From an uncultured Verrucomicrobiota bacterium (GTDB taxonomy: Bacteria > Verrucomicrobiota > Verrucomicrobiia > Limisphaerales > UBA9464), in contig CAIXUG010000085.1 of the NCBI GenBank assembly GCA_903922605.1, forward strand, positions 1 through 64,000: DNA of 64,000 nucleotides, in the 5' to 3' direction. A program made the position numbers and the translations under genes. The first letter of the stretch is position 1; every line of letters starts with the position of its first letter. The notes under the pieces were generated by a model. It was not told the origin of the DNA, made no database searches, and worked only from the letters and a program-made list of their open reading frames with translations. This document shows, piece after piece, positions 1-13,100 of this stretch.

Positions 1-81
1 ATGACCACCGGCCAGATCCCGGACCTCCTCCCCGCCAACTGGCTCAAAACACGCCAGACCAACCGGAGTTCCGCAGCGTAG
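1..81 (+). CDS. C-terminal end of an unidentified protein (partial)
   Basis: Frame 1 is open from the first base of the window to a TAG at 79-81. It encodes a 26-residue tail ending in ...RQTNRSSAA. The window starts at an ATG, but with only 26 codons visible this is more likely the end of an upstream gene than a complete one. No family can be recognised. A palindrome begins at its stop codon, which fits a gene end. It could also be meaningless sequence. Confidence 0.3.
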   Translation: MTTGQIPDLLPANWLKTRQTNRSSAA

Positions 82-107
82 ATGTCATAGCGCAATGCTA
101 TGACGTC
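81..107. repeat. 11-bp inverted repeat
   Basis: The arms GATGTCATAGC (81-91) and GCTATGACGTC (97-107) pair across a 5-base loop, with one G-T wobble. No T-run follows, so it is a weak terminator at best. It lies right at the stop of the partial upstream ORF and could be a transcript-end hairpin or a protein-binding palindrome. Confidence 0.5.
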
Positions 108-189
108 TATGCTTGCCTATGGTGCTTGGCGTGACGCTTACTCAAAAGCTACAACCTGACCGCTTCATTCTTCCGGAACGCCCCGAAAA

Positions 190-222
190 CAGAAAGGCCA
201 GACCTTGCGGTCCGGCCTTCTG
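190..222 (-). terminator. Rho-independent terminator of nrdJ
   Basis: Arms 190-204 and 209-222 form a GC-rich stem (one A/C mismatch) with a 4-base loop. Read on the minus strand, the stem is followed by TTTCTGTTTT, a usable U-tract. It lies 28 bases past the nrdJ stop. A T-poor tail on the plus side makes it mainly a minus-strand terminator. Confidence 0.75.
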
Positions 223-249
223 CGTTAGTTTCAGCTCACAACAAAAGAC

Positions 250-3366
<3,117 letters not shown>

Positions 3367-3722
3367 GGCTAGGTTTAGTTTGGGCGTTAAACTGCGGCGG
3401 ACTCACTTCGACGGGCACGTATCTGGGCGGATTCGGCTGACTTGGTGGACCTGAAATTTCAAAAAATGGCTTGAAAACACCGGCTTGGGAGATCTCAGGC
3501 AACCCATCCTGTTGTGGATGGGGAGACAAACTACCACCATAGCTTGTGTCTTCAAGATGAATTTCAGGAATCGTTACAAGTGTGTGAAGCTCAGGGGAAT
3601 TCTCCGAAAACTGGAGACGGCAGAATCGATGGGGGCGGTCGTTAGGCCGATCAGCATGAAGGCCGAAACGTCACTGGCGACGCAATTTTGCTGGCACTTA
3701 TCCACCGGCCATCCACCGCCAT
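3367..3722. promoter_or_regulatory. 356-bp nrdJ upstream region with a perfect hairpin
   Basis: No gene is visible here. It must hold the nrdJ promoter (minus strand) and the end of the MocR transcript. The clearest structure is a perfect 7-bp stem, CCCATCC (3503-3509) and GGATGGG (3516-3522), with a 6-base loop, 142-164 bases upstream of the nrdJ ATG. I looked for a cobalamin riboswitch (B12-box) and for a convincing NrdR box pair and found neither. Confidence 0.4.
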
Positions 3723-5198
3723 TTAACGGGCCAGCCGTTCGATGATCTGCCCGAGGCGGATCAGGCCTTTTTCGGCCCGTCCGTCGAAGGGCGCTCCGCC
3801 GGTCAGCCGGACGAAGTTCCGGTGCCCCTGCGTGGCGGAAAACACGGGGCCGGGAGCCACTATGATCTTCTCGGCCAGGGCCAGTTCGGTGAGCTCGAGC
3901 GCGTTCACTTTCGCGGCGAGTTCGACCCAGAGCACCCAGCCACCATTGGGCCGCGTGATCTTGGTGCCCGGCGGCAAATACTTGGCCACCGCCTGCCCGA
4001 ACTGGCGCAATTGTGTCGCGTAGGCCCGGCGAATTTTCCGGAGATGATGGTCGTAGCCGCCATTCGCCAGGAAGTCCGCGATGGCCAGTTGTGGCAGCGT
4101 GGTTGTGCCGGCGGAGGTGACAAACTTCAGCTCCAGGACTCGCTCGAAAAAGCGGCCCGGGGCCACCCAGCCGATGCGGTAGCCCGGCGCCAGGGTCTTG
4201 CCGAAGGAATCGCAGGTGAGCACCAGCCCCTGCCGGTCAAAGGCCTTCGCCACCTTCGGCCGCTCCTTGTCAAAGGTGATGTCGCCGAACACGTCGTCCT
4301 CGATCAGCGGAATGCCGCGCTTCGCCAGCATCTCGACCAGGGCGGCCTTCTTCCAGTCCGGCATGCAACTCCCGAGCGGATTGCTGTAGTTCAGCGCGAA
4401 GAGGCAGGCCTTCACGCGGCAGCCGTCGAGGCACTTTTCCAGCTCTTCGAGGCAGACGCCTTCGCGGGGCGAGGTCGGCACTTCGCAGGCCTTGAGGCCG
4501 AGCGTCTGGATGATCTGCAGAAATCCGTAAAAGGCGGGGGACTCGATCGCGACGGTGTCCCCGGGCACGGTGATGGCCCGCAGGCAGAGATAGATGGCCT
4601 CCTGGCAGCCTCCGGTGATGACGATCTCGTCCGGCGACAACGCGCAGCCGGCCTCCATCGCGCGCCGGGCGATCTGGGTGCGCAATTGGAGTTCCCCCTG
4701 CGGAAACGGGCACTGGTTCGCCGACGAGGAATGCCGCCGCGCCGCCGAACTGAGGCACCGGTTCAGGGCCGCGGTGGGCAGCAGGTCGGGGTTGGGACTG
4801 GCACTGCCGAAGTTGATCCAGCCGCCCTCCGTCCGCAGCGACGCCTGCTCCATGATCGGCGAATGCATGACCCGCATGACCAGGTCATTGATGTCCACGC
4901 GCCGGCTGCGGATCACAGGGCGGGACATGCCCGGTTCGGCCGGAAGCGAAAGGCTGCGGGGCCGGACATAATAACCAGACTGCGGGCGGGCCTCAATCAG
5001 GCCGCGGTTTTCCAGCAGCCGATAGGCCTGAAGAGCGGTCGCGATGCTCACCTTTTCCTGCTGGCTGACCCGGCGCACGGATGGGATGCGGTCGCCCGAA
5101 CGCAGTGTGCCGCACTCGATCAGCGCCGCCAGGCGGTACGCGAGCGACTGGTAGAGATGCTCGCCGACCGGCTCCGTCAGCGCTGGATTCGCCTTCAT
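3723..5198 (-). CDS. MocR-type GntR regulator with aminotransferase domain
   Basis: A GntR winged-helix DNA-binding region (about residues 10-80, with the typical run GDRIPSVRRVSQ) is fused to a fold-type I aminotransferase domain (about 110-490). The PLP lysine is in SFGKTLAPGYRIGW (about Lys334). MocR proteins sense PLP or amino-group ligands and control nearby transport or amino-acid genes; the target here is unknown. The open frame extends to a GTG at 5240, but that codon lies inside a palindrome probably used as operator, so the ATG at 5198 is preferred, giving 491 residues. The next gene upstream, a protein kinase, is divergent and could share the control region. Confidence 0.88.
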   Translation of the reverse strand: MKANPALTEPVGEHLYQSLAYRLAALIECGTLRSGDRIPSVRRVSQQEKVSIATALQAYRLLENRGLIEARPQSGYYVRPRSLSLPAEPGMSRPVIRSRRVDINDLVMRVMHSPIMEQASLRTEGGWINFGSASPNPDLLPTAALNRCLSSAARRHSSSANQCPFPQGELQLRTQIARRAMEAGCALSPDEIVITGGCQEAIYLCLRAITVPGDTVAIESPAFYGFLQIIQTLGLKACEVPTSPREGVCLEELEKCLDGCRVKACLFALNYSNPLGSCMPDWKKAALVEMLAKRGIPLIEDDVFGDITFDKERPKVAKAFDRQGLVLTCDSFGKTLAPGYRIGWVAPGRFFERVLELKFVTSAGTTTLPQLAIADFLANGGYDHHLRKIRRAYATQLRQFGQAVAKYLPPGTKITRPNGGWVLWVELAAKVNALELTELALAEKIIVAPGPVFSATQGHRNFVRLTGGAPFDGRAEKGLIRLGQIIERLAR

Positions 5199-5225
5199 GG
5201 AATGGGAAAGTGACCGGAACGCACT

Positions 5226-5296
5226 GACCGTTACAGTCACAGTTCACCAGACATACGACCAGCACAGTTTAAAAGCAGTCCGCGACTGTTACGGTC
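5226..5296. promoter_or_regulatory. Paired imperfect palindromes, likely MocR operator
   Basis: GACCGTTACAGTC (5226-5238) and GACTGTTACGGTC (5284-5296) are two copies of one 13-bp near-palindrome, GAC[C/T]GTTAC[A/G]GTC. Read on opposite strands they differ only at the central base. Their centres are 58 bp apart, and they lie just upstream of the proposed MocR start at 5198. Paired sites in front of the gene are the usual arrangement for autoregulated MocR proteins; that use here is inferred. Confidence 0.6.
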
Positions 5297-5697
5297 GGGC
5301 ATTCCCACCGGTGCCTCTGTGCAGGTGGCGGGCAATGGGCAAACTGGCGGCATGAAAATGATGCTGCCGACTCCACGAAGCTTGCCGAACCGGTCCTGCA
5401 CCCGGGTCCCGTGCGCGATCAAGGTTATCGAGCCCGAGCGACCAATGCCCCGGCCGCAGCCGTCCCGACTGGCCGCTTGGGCTGAGGACGAGCCGGGACT
5501 GGTTCTCGGATGGCAGCTTCTTTGGCTGGCAAGCTGGGCCGCCGTGCTGGAGTGCGTCCGTGAATGGCTGGGCGGTTAATCGGCCTACCCTCAGGGTCGC
5601 ACGTAGCCGCTTTGGCTTTACCATTCCACGAAAGACGGAGCTGAAGCGCGCGAAATTTCGTTGGAGCTCGCCGGTTGCGCCGCCAAACTGCCGTTGC
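5297..5697. other. Intergenic region between divergent MocR and kinase genes
   Basis: About 400 bases without a credible gene. A short plus-strand open frame (5319-5579) has no recognisable family and no plausible start context. The region probably carries the kinase promoter. The sequence is slightly more mixed in composition than the flanking genes. Nothing else stands out. Confidence 0.35.
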
Positions 5698-8600
5698 GTG
5701 AGTGACGCGACCACCAACCCCATCGCCCTGCCCTGTGCCTTTGGCGACTACGAGTTGCTGGAGGAGACGGGGCGCGGTGGCATGGGCGTGATCTACAAGG
5801 CGCGCCAGCGGGGGCTGGACCGCCTGTGCGCCATCAAGATGCTCAAGGGCGGGGCCCGTGCGGCTCACTGGGACGCGCAGCAGCTGCGTGAGGAAGCCAA
5901 GGCCGCTGCCAGCCTGGATCACCAGAACATCGTGGGCATCTACGAGGTCGGCGAGGAGGGCGGGCAGCTCTTCTTCTCGATGGAGTTCGTGGAGGGGCAG
6001 AACATCGGCGTCTTCGTTCGCAACCAGATTCTCTCGGCACAGAGGATTGCGACCTACGCCAAGAAAATCGCCGATGCCATTGCCTATGCCCACTCCCGGG
6101 GCGTGCTGCACTGCGATCTGAAACCGGCCAACATCCTCATCGACTACCGGGACGAGCCGCAGATCACCGATTTCGGGCTGAGCCGCCGGATCGGGCGCGA
6201 GATGCGTGCCGGCTCCGGCGGTTCCGATTCCACCACCGGGGCCGGGTCGCCGAATTTCATGGCGCCCGAACAGGCTTCGGCGCGATTCGGAAGCATCGGG
6301 CCGCGTACGGATGTGTTTGGGCTGGGCGCGACCCTTTATTACCTGCTGACCGACCGTCCGCCGTTCCGGGGTGAGACCTTCGCCGACACCGTCCATGCGG
6401 TGCAGAATCTCGACCCGGTGCGGCCCCGCGCGCTCCGTCCGGGTGTCCCCATCGACCTGGAGACCATCTGCCTCAAATGCCTCGAAAAACGGCCCAACCG
6501 GCGCTATCAGGATGTGCAGGAAGTGGCGGATGAGCTTGCCCGCTTCCTGCGGGACGAACCGATCCATGCGCGTCGCATCACGCGGATCGAGCGTGGGTGG
6601 CGTTGGGGCCGCCGGCACCCTTTGGTGGCGGGCTTCGGCGCCGCGACCTTGACCCTGCTGGCGGTCCTGGCCTTCGGCTCCACCCTGGCGACCTATCACA
6701 TCAACCTGGCTTTCAAAGCCGCCGAACGACAACGGATACGGGCCGAAGCCAGCGAACTGCTCATCCGTCGCAATCTCTACGCCGCCGACATGGCGCTGGC
6801 CTTTGAAGCGCTGGAGGCCGGCAACGATGCGAATGTGCGCGATATCCTGAACCGCCAGCGACCGGCGGCGGGGCAGCCGGATTTGCGCGGCTGGGAATGG
6901 CGCTTTCTCTGGGGACAGAGCCGCAGTGACGAGCTGGCGGAGTTCGGCCCGCACGAGGCGACCATCGCCCAGGCCTCCATGCTGCCCGGCGGTCAGCGGC
7001 TGCTGAGTTCCGACAATGCCGGGACGATGAAGCTGTGGGATCTGTCCACCCGTCGCGAACTGACGAACGCCACCCTGCGTGCGGCCGGTTACGCCCGCTT
7101 CGCGCTGAACCGGGCCGGGACGCTGGCCGCAATCGCAGATCAGTCTCCGGATGGTACCAACACGGTGGTGCGCCTGATCGACACCGCCACCTTGCATCAG
7201 CAGGCCGAACTGCCCCTGGCCGGAATCCTCACGGCGCAACATTTCGGACCGGATGAATCCACACTCTGGCTGGCCGGCATGGAAAGCGCGGTGGAAATCG
7301 AGCTGAAGGGCGGTAAAATTCGTCACCGACATTCGTTTCCGGCCGCTACGGAGACCATGTCCTTCGCCCTCTCCCCCGACGGGCGCCTGTTCGCCAGCGC
7401 CCAAGGCACCGGGACGATCCAGGTCCGGGAGACGGATACCGGCAAAACTGTCGCCTCGCTCCAGGTGCCGCGTCAGCACCCGCTCTACAATGGCACGGTC
7501 TTCGCGCTGGATTTTTCTCCGGATGGCCGGCTGCTCGCCGCGGGCGGCACTGACGGCGCGGCGCGCATCTGGGATTTCCGTTCGCAGGCGCCGGCAATCC
7601 TTCTGCCGGGGCACGCCGACGTGGTGATTGCCGTGAAATTTTCCCGCGACGGCCACTCGCTGGTCACCGCCGGCCGCGACCAGTTCATCAATGTTTGGGA
7701 CGTGCCTTCCCGCCAGTTGCGGACTCTGCTGAGGGGCAGCCGGGCTCCGCAGCTGGCGATCGAATTTCTGGGTGAGGCCGATCAGTTCGCCACGGGTGGG
7801 GGCGACCGCATCCTGCACCTGTGGTCAACCGAACAGTCGCGCACGAGGGTACGCGTGCAAACCAACTTTCCCGCCGGGACGGTGGGTTTGCAGATGTTTG
7901 CTGACCAGCGGCATCTGGCCGTGGTGCTGACCAACAATACCTTTCGCGTGCGGGAACTCGGCTCCGACGGTGACCTGGCTCTGCCGGAAGTGCCGACCAA
8001 TGCCTTTGGAGCGGCGGTCCATCTGCCCAGGGGCAACACCAATGGCCTGGGGGCGGTCTATCAGCCCGATGGCCGGATCACGGTCGTCTCCCTGCCCGAG
8101 CGCCGCATCCGCACATTGCAGGAGACCAATTGGCAGCCCCTGCCACCCGGCTTTGAGAATGCCTCGCTGGAGTTCACCCTGGACGGAAGCTGGCTCGCCC
8201 TCGCCGACCTGAACAACGGCGTACGGGTCTGGCGGACCGCTGATCTTGCGCCCGTGCTGAAAGTGCCCCTGCGCTCAAGATCCCTGGCGCTGTCACCGGA
8301 CGGGAAAAGGATTGCCGCGGCCACGCAGCAAGGACAGGTGCATCTCTTTGACCTTCCCGGCGGCCGGGAACTGACGCTACCAGGAGCCACCCCGCAGTTG
8401 CAGACGCTGATCTTCAGTCATCATGGACGGTATGTCGCCACGGCGGGTTTTGACGGAACCGTGCGCCTCTATGATACGACCTCGGGCCGGCTGCTCGCAG
8501 CGCTTCTCTCCCGCGCCGTCGGACAGATCAGCCTCGCCTTTTCAGCCAATGACACGCGACTCGCCGCCGGCAGCGTGGACGGCTTCTTCACCCTTTGGGA

Positions 8601-8760
8601 CGTGGATACCCGACGCGAGCTGGCCGCGTATCATGTCCAGTCGCAGCCTATCTTCTCCATCGTGTTCCAAGCCGATGAAACCATGGCGACCTTGGGCAGC
8701 AATGCCATTCGCTTCTGGCCCGCCCCGGCGCTGGCGGAAGCGGATGCCGGCGTGAACTGA
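5698..8760 (+). CDS. Membrane-bound serine/threonine protein kinase with C-terminal WD40 propeller
   Basis: Eukaryotic-type kinase domain (about residues 14-290) with glycine loop GRGGMGVIYKA, the ATP lysine in AIKML, catalytic loop HCDLKPAN (138-145), DFG at 158 and PNFMAPEQ in the activation segment. A single membrane helix follows (about 309-334), then a linker and a series of WD40 repeats to the end, often with LSPDG or FSPDG starts. The catalytic Arg of HRD is Cys139, making it a non-RD kinase. The frame is open to an ATG at 5560, but the extra 46 residues are basic and Cys-containing without family likeness, so the GTG at 5698 (1020 residues) is preferred. This architecture is typical of Planctomycetes and Verrucomicrobia; substrates are unknown. 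Confidence 0.9.
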   Translation: MSDATTNPIALPCAFGDYELLEETGRGGMGVIYKARQRGLDRLCAIKMLKGGARAAHWDAQQLREEAKAAASLDHQNIVGIYEVGEEGGQLFFSMEFVEGQNIGVFVRNQILSAQRIATYAKKIADAIAYAHSRGVLHCDLKPANILIDYRDEPQITDFGLSRRIGREMRAGSGGSDSTTGAGSPNFMAPEQASARFGSIGPRTDVFGLGATLYYLLTDRPPFRGETFADTVHAVQNLDPVRPRALRPGVPIDLETICLKCLEKRPNRRYQDVQEVADELARFLRDEPIHARRITRIERGWRWGRRHPLVAGFGAATLTLLAVLAFGSTLATYHINLAFKAAERQRIRAEASELLIRRNLYAADMALAFEALEAGNDANVRDILNRQRPAAGQPDLRGWEWRFLWGQSRSDELAEFGPHEATIAQASMLPGGQRLLSSDNAGTMKLWDLSTRRELTNATLRAAGYARFALNRAGTLAAIADQSPDGTNTVVRLIDTATLHQQAELPLAGILTAQHFGPDESTLWLAGMESAVEIELKGGKIRHRHSFPAATETMSFALSPDGRLFASAQGTGTIQVRETDTGKTVASLQVPRQHPLYNGTVFALDFSPDGRLLAAGGTDGAARIWDFRSQAPAILLPGHADVVIAVKFSRDGHSLVTAGRDQFINVWDVPSRQLRTLLRGSRAPQLAIEFLGEADQFATGGGDRILHLWSTEQSRTRVRVQTNFPAGTVGLQMFADQRHLAVVLTNNTFRVRELGSDGDLALPEVPTNAFGAAVHLPRGNTNGLGAVYQPDGRITVVSLPERRIRTLQETNWQPLPPGFENASLEFTLDGSWLALADLNNGVRVWRTADLAPVLKVPLRSRSLALSPDGKRIAAATQQGQVHLFDLPGGRELTLPGATPQLQTLIFSHHGRYVATAGFDGTVRLYDTTSGRLLAALLSRAVGQISLAFSANDTRLAAGSVDGFFTLWDVDTRRELAAYHVQSQPIFSIVFQADETMATLGSNAIRFWPAPALAEADAGVN

Positions 8761-8850
8761 TTCTCGGCTCGACCGTTGCGCCTGCGCCGAAAAATCATTC
8801 GCCGCGCTGGACGGGGTTCGGAATTCTGGCCCAAGCTCTAACGCCACCCG

Positions 8851-9924
8851 ATGCGAACTTCCGTTGCCCTGCTCCGACTGCTGCCACTTCTCCTGCTGCC
8901 CGTTTTGGGCTGCAAAAAAGGCGGCCCCGCTGGCGCGGCCGGCGGAGGCGAAGCATATGCCATACAGGTCGTGGCCGTTGCGGCCCGTCAGCAGGCCGTG
9001 AGCGAGACCGTTTCCCTCATTGGCTCCGTCACACCGAATGAATCCATTGAGGTGCTGTCCGAGGCCGACGGACTGGTGAAAGAGATTGGCTTCGCGGAAG
9101 GGCAGCATGTGGAGAAAGGTTCCCTCCTGGTCGCCCTCGAGGAGACAAAGCTGGCCGCCCAATTGGCCGAGGCGGAGGCCAACCTGCAGCTCGCCCGAAC
9201 CTCCTTCGAGCGCGTGAAGCAGCTGTTCAACGGCAAGCTCATTTCCCAGCAGGAATACGATCAGGCGGCCGGCTTCTTCGCGGTGAACGAGGCGGGCGTC
9301 AATCTCAAGCGCCGCCTGCTGCTGGATGCCCGGGTAACAGCACCGTTCGGGGGCACTACCGGCGCGCGGCGGATCAGCCCCGGCCAGGTCATCACCAAGA
9401 GCACACCGCTTACCGTGCTGGTGGATCTGGACACGGTGAAGGTCGAGATGAGTGTGCCGGAACGTTACCTGAGCCAGGTCGCCACCGGGCAGACATTGGA
9501 ATTCAAGGTCGCCGCCTATCCCAAGGATGTCTTCAAGGGCGAGGTATACTTCATCTCACCGCAGCTCAACGAAGGCACCCGTACGGCGCTCGTCAAGTCA
9601 CGCATCGCCAATGCCGATGGCCGGCTCAAAGGCGGCATGTTTGCGAACCTCGACCTGCGGCTGCAGCTGCGGGAGTCCGCGCTGGTCATCCCCGAGCCGG
9701 CCATCATCAACAACGGCGACACCACGATGGTCTTCGCCCTGAACAGCTCGAACATCGCCACGATGAAGCCGGTGAAGATCGGGCTGCGACTCGCCGGCAA
9801 AGCCGAGGTGCTGAGCGGCCTGACCGCCGGCGAAATGGTCGTGGTCGAAGGCGTGCAGAAGCTGCGTCCCGGGGCCTCGGTGAAGCTGGGCAGCGCGGAG
9901 GCAACGGCGCCTTATTTGAACTAG
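8851..9924 (+). CDS. RND efflux periplasmic adaptor lipoprotein (MFP/HlyD family)
   Basis: Bridges the inner-membrane RND pump encoded next to it to an outer-membrane channel. A lipoprotein signal peptide ends in LLPVLGC with the lipidated Cys at 21. The body shows the split lipoyl/barrel-sandwich halves around a short coiled coil (about 70-170), then the beta-barrel and membrane-proximal domains; 357 residues is normal. The pump gene starts 198 bases downstream. No TolC-type outer-membrane gene is in the window, so the channel must be elsewhere. ATG 8851 gives a complete signal peptide. Confidence 0.93.
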   Translation: MRTSVALLRLLPLLLLPVLGCKKGGPAGAAGGGEAYAIQVVAVAARQQAVSETVSLIGSVTPNESIEVLSEADGLVKEIGFAEGQHVEKGSLLVALEETKLAAQLAEAEANLQLARTSFERVKQLFNGKLISQQEYDQAAGFFAVNEAGVNLKRRLLLDARVTAPFGGTTGARRISPGQVITKSTPLTVLVDLDTVKVEMSVPERYLSQVATGQTLEFKVAAYPKDVFKGEVYFISPQLNEGTRTALVKSRIANADGRLKGGMFANLDLRLQLRESALVIPEPAIINNGDTTMVFALNSSNIATMKPVKIGLRLAGKAEVLSGLTAGEMVVVEGVQKLRPGASVKLGSAEATAPYLN

Positions 9925-10083
9925 CAGGGGTGCTGGGGAGATCAGTTTCGATGAGTTCGGAAATCATAGACAATTTTCTAAGAGAAGCGCCGGTCGAACA
10001 AAGACCGATCACGCGCCATTGGGTATCGGATGTTTATCAGCTGGGATACCCGGCTCGCGAGGACGCTCGCCCCACCCGCCGCT

Positions 10084-10118
10084 CGTCATTCGTAAATCGT
10101 AAATCGTAATTCGTAATT
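10084..10118. repeat. Heptanucleotide tandem repeat, five copies
   Basis: Units CGTCATT, CGTAAAT, CGTAAAT, CGTAATT, CGTAATT run without a gap from 10084 to 10118 and stop 4 bases before the pump start codon. The AT-rich units contrast with the GC-rich surroundings. The position means the array sits in the pump's translation initiation region. Confidence 0.85.
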
Positions 10119-10122
10119 CCCG

Positions 10123-13100
10123 ATGTTCCTTTCCAAGGTCTCCATCCAGCGGCCGATCCTCGCCACGATGCTGAATCTGGCATTGGTGCTCTTTGGTCTG
10201 ATCGGCCTTTCACGCCTGCCCGTGCGCGAGCTGCCGGACATCGATCCGCCCGTGGTCAGCGTGACAACGGTTTATCCGGGGGCCAACGCCCAGGTCGTGG
10301 AGACCGAGGTGTCGGAACGCCTTGAAGAGGCCATCAACAATATCGAGGGCATCAAGACGCTTTCGTCGCAGAGCCGCGAAGGCCTCAGTTCCATCACCGT
10401 CGAGTTCGACCTGTCGCGGGATGTCGACATCGCGGCCCAGGATGTGCGGGACCGCGTTTCGCGTGTGCGCGGGGCGCTGCCGCTCGACATCCGTGAACCG
10501 ATCGTCTCCAAGGCGGACTCCGACGCGCAGCCCATCATCTGGGTCGCGCTGAACAGCGACCGCTACTCGGCGCTCGACCTCACCACCCTGGCCGAACGGC
10601 AGATCAAGCCCCGCTTCCAGGGTGTGCCCGGCGTCTCCTCGATCACCATCGGCGGTGAGAAGCGTTTCGCGATGCGCCTGTGGCTGGACTCGGAAAAGAT
10701 GGCGGCGCGCAAAGTCACGGTGCTCGACGTGCAGCGCGCTTTGCAGCAGCAGAACATCGAGCTGCCCAGCGGACGGGTGGAAAACCTCGACCGTGAGATG
10801 ACCATCCTCACCCGTGGGGAGCTGAAAACCGCGGACGAATTCAACCGGCTGGTCGTCCGCGCCGACGGCACCACACTGGTCCGGATGCAGGACATCGGCC
10901 GGGCTGAGGCGGGTGTGGAGGACTACCACACTATCGCCCGCGCGATGGGCAAGACGTGCGTGTTTCTCGGAGTGGTCAAGCAGGCCAAGGCCAATACCGT
11001 CAGCGTCGCCCAGGCGATCAAAGCCCAGGTCGAGGCGCTGCGGCCGTCGTTGCCTCCCGGCATCGAGCTCACCAACTCCTACGACGCCAGCATCTACGTC
11101 GAACAGGCCATCAGCGAGGTCTGGGGGACGCTCGCGGTGGCGTTCGCCCTGGTGGTGCTGATCATCTTCGTGTTCCTACGGAATGTCCGTTCCACCTTCA
11201 TTCCGGCCATTGCGATCCCGGTGTCGCTCGTCGGCACGTTCGCCATTCTTTACCTCTTCGGTTACTCGGTGAACATCCTCACTATGCTGGCGTTGGTCCT
11301 CAGCATCGGGGTGGTCGTTGACGATGCCATCGTCGTGCTGGAGGCGATCTATCGGCATATCGAGGAAGGCATGCCGCCGATGCAGGCGTCCTTGAAGGCA
11401 ATGGAGGAGATCAGCTTTGCGGTCATCGCCATCACCATTTCGCTCATTGCGGTGTTCACCCCGCTCGCGTTCCTGAAGGGCACCACCGGACGCCTGTTTG
11501 TCGAGTTCGCGATGGCCGTCGCGGGCTCAGTCGCGATCTCCGCGTTCGTCGCCCTCACGCTCTCCCCCGCGCTGGCGGCACGGATGCTGAAACCGATTCA
11601 CCAGACCAAGCACGGGGCCCTCTTCAACTTCTTCGAACGGGTTTTTGACCGGATTTCCTCGCTCTACCTCGCCGGACTGAAGCCGTGTGTTCGCCTGGCG
11701 GCGGCGGTGATCCGCCCGGTCCGCGAGCTTCCCGGGCTTGCCCGCGTGGTGCTCGGCCTGGTGCTGGGAGTCGTGATCCTTCTGGGCTGCGTTGCCCCCA
11801 GCCTTCCCCTGTTTTTCGCGCTGGATCAGGAGTACCTGCCCCAGGAAGACAAGGGGCGGATGTTCGCGCTGGTGCTCACGCCCAACGGTTCGACCAGCGA
11901 ATTCACCGACCGCCAGCTGAAGAAGGCCGAGAAGATCATCGCCGAGACGCCGGAGGTGAAGAGCTACGGCGCGATTGTCGCACCGGGCTTCAACGGTCCC
12001 GGACAGTCGAGCTTCGGCATCATTTTCGTGACCTTCAAAGACAGATCCGAACGTCAGCGCGGAACGGAGGAGATCGTCAACGGGCCCGGCGGCATTGCGC
12101 AGCGCTTCTTCGCCGAGGTCGAGGGCGGCATCGCCATCGCGAACCTGCCCAAGGCCATCGAAGTCAGCTTCAACAGTTCGCCGTTCGAGCTGGTCCTCCA
12201 GAACCAGGATCTCGACGCCCTCAACACCACCGCGATTGCGATGGCCAACCGGCTGCGCGGACTCACCAACTCGGTGGGGCGCCCCTTGCTCACCAACGTC
12301 CGGGTCAGCTACGAGGTCAACAAGCCCGAACTGCGCGTCAACATCGACCGGAGCCGCGCCGCCTCGCTCGGCGTCAGCATCGAGGACATTTCACGCACCA
12401 TGCAGATCCTCTTCGGTGGGCTCGACCTCAGCCGGCTCAAGGTCGAGGGCAAGGAATACCTGGTGATGGCCCAGTTGGAACGCGCTTCCCGCCTCACGCC
12501 GACGGACCTTGATCGCATCTTCGTGCGCAACACCACAGGTGACCTGATCCAGCTCAGCAGTCTCGTCACCCGCAGCGAGGGGGCGGCTCCCAATGCGATC
12601 AACCACTATAGTCGTCTGCGCAGCGCCAGCATCACCGCATCGCCCGGCGCGGTGCCTATCGGGACGGTGGTGAAGCAGGTCGAACCGATCCTCGCTCAGG
12701 AACTGCCCGCCGGTTTCCTCCATGCCTGGGAAGGCGATGCCAAGAACCTCTCGGATGCCACGGGGGAATTCTGGCTGGTGCTCCTCTTCGCCTTTGCGAT
12801 CGTCTATATGACGCTGGCGGCGCAGTTCGAAAGCCTCGTCCATCCGTTCACCGTCATCCTTGCCGTGCCGCTCGCGGCGCTCGGAGCGGTCGGGGCCTTG
12901 TGGCTTCTCAACTTCGGAGGCAAGGCCGGCCTTTACCCGCCGATTCCGGCCATGAACATCAACCTCTTCAGTCAGATTGGCCTCGTGCTGCTGGTGGGCC
13001 TGGTGACCAAGAACTCGATCCTGCTGGTCGAATACGCGAACCAGCAGGTAGCCAAGGGCGTGGATATCCACACCGCCATCCAGGAAGCTGGCCGTGTCCG

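Noticed and set aside
3367-3722. Cobalamin riboswitch in front of nrdJ
   Set aside because: No recognisable B12 box or the conserved GCCACTG-type core in either strand.
5319-5579. Small 86-codon plus-strand frame upstream of the kinase
   Set aside because: No family, no start context, and unusual Trp/Arg composition; probably chance.
5425-7818. 797-codon minus-strand frame opposite the kinase gene
   Set aside because: Shadow of the kinase-WD40 gene; composition and lack of motifs show it is not coding.
9951-10109. Possible 52-codon gene between the RND adaptor and pump
   Set aside because: Its last part is simply the translated heptamer array and no family or ribosome site supports it.
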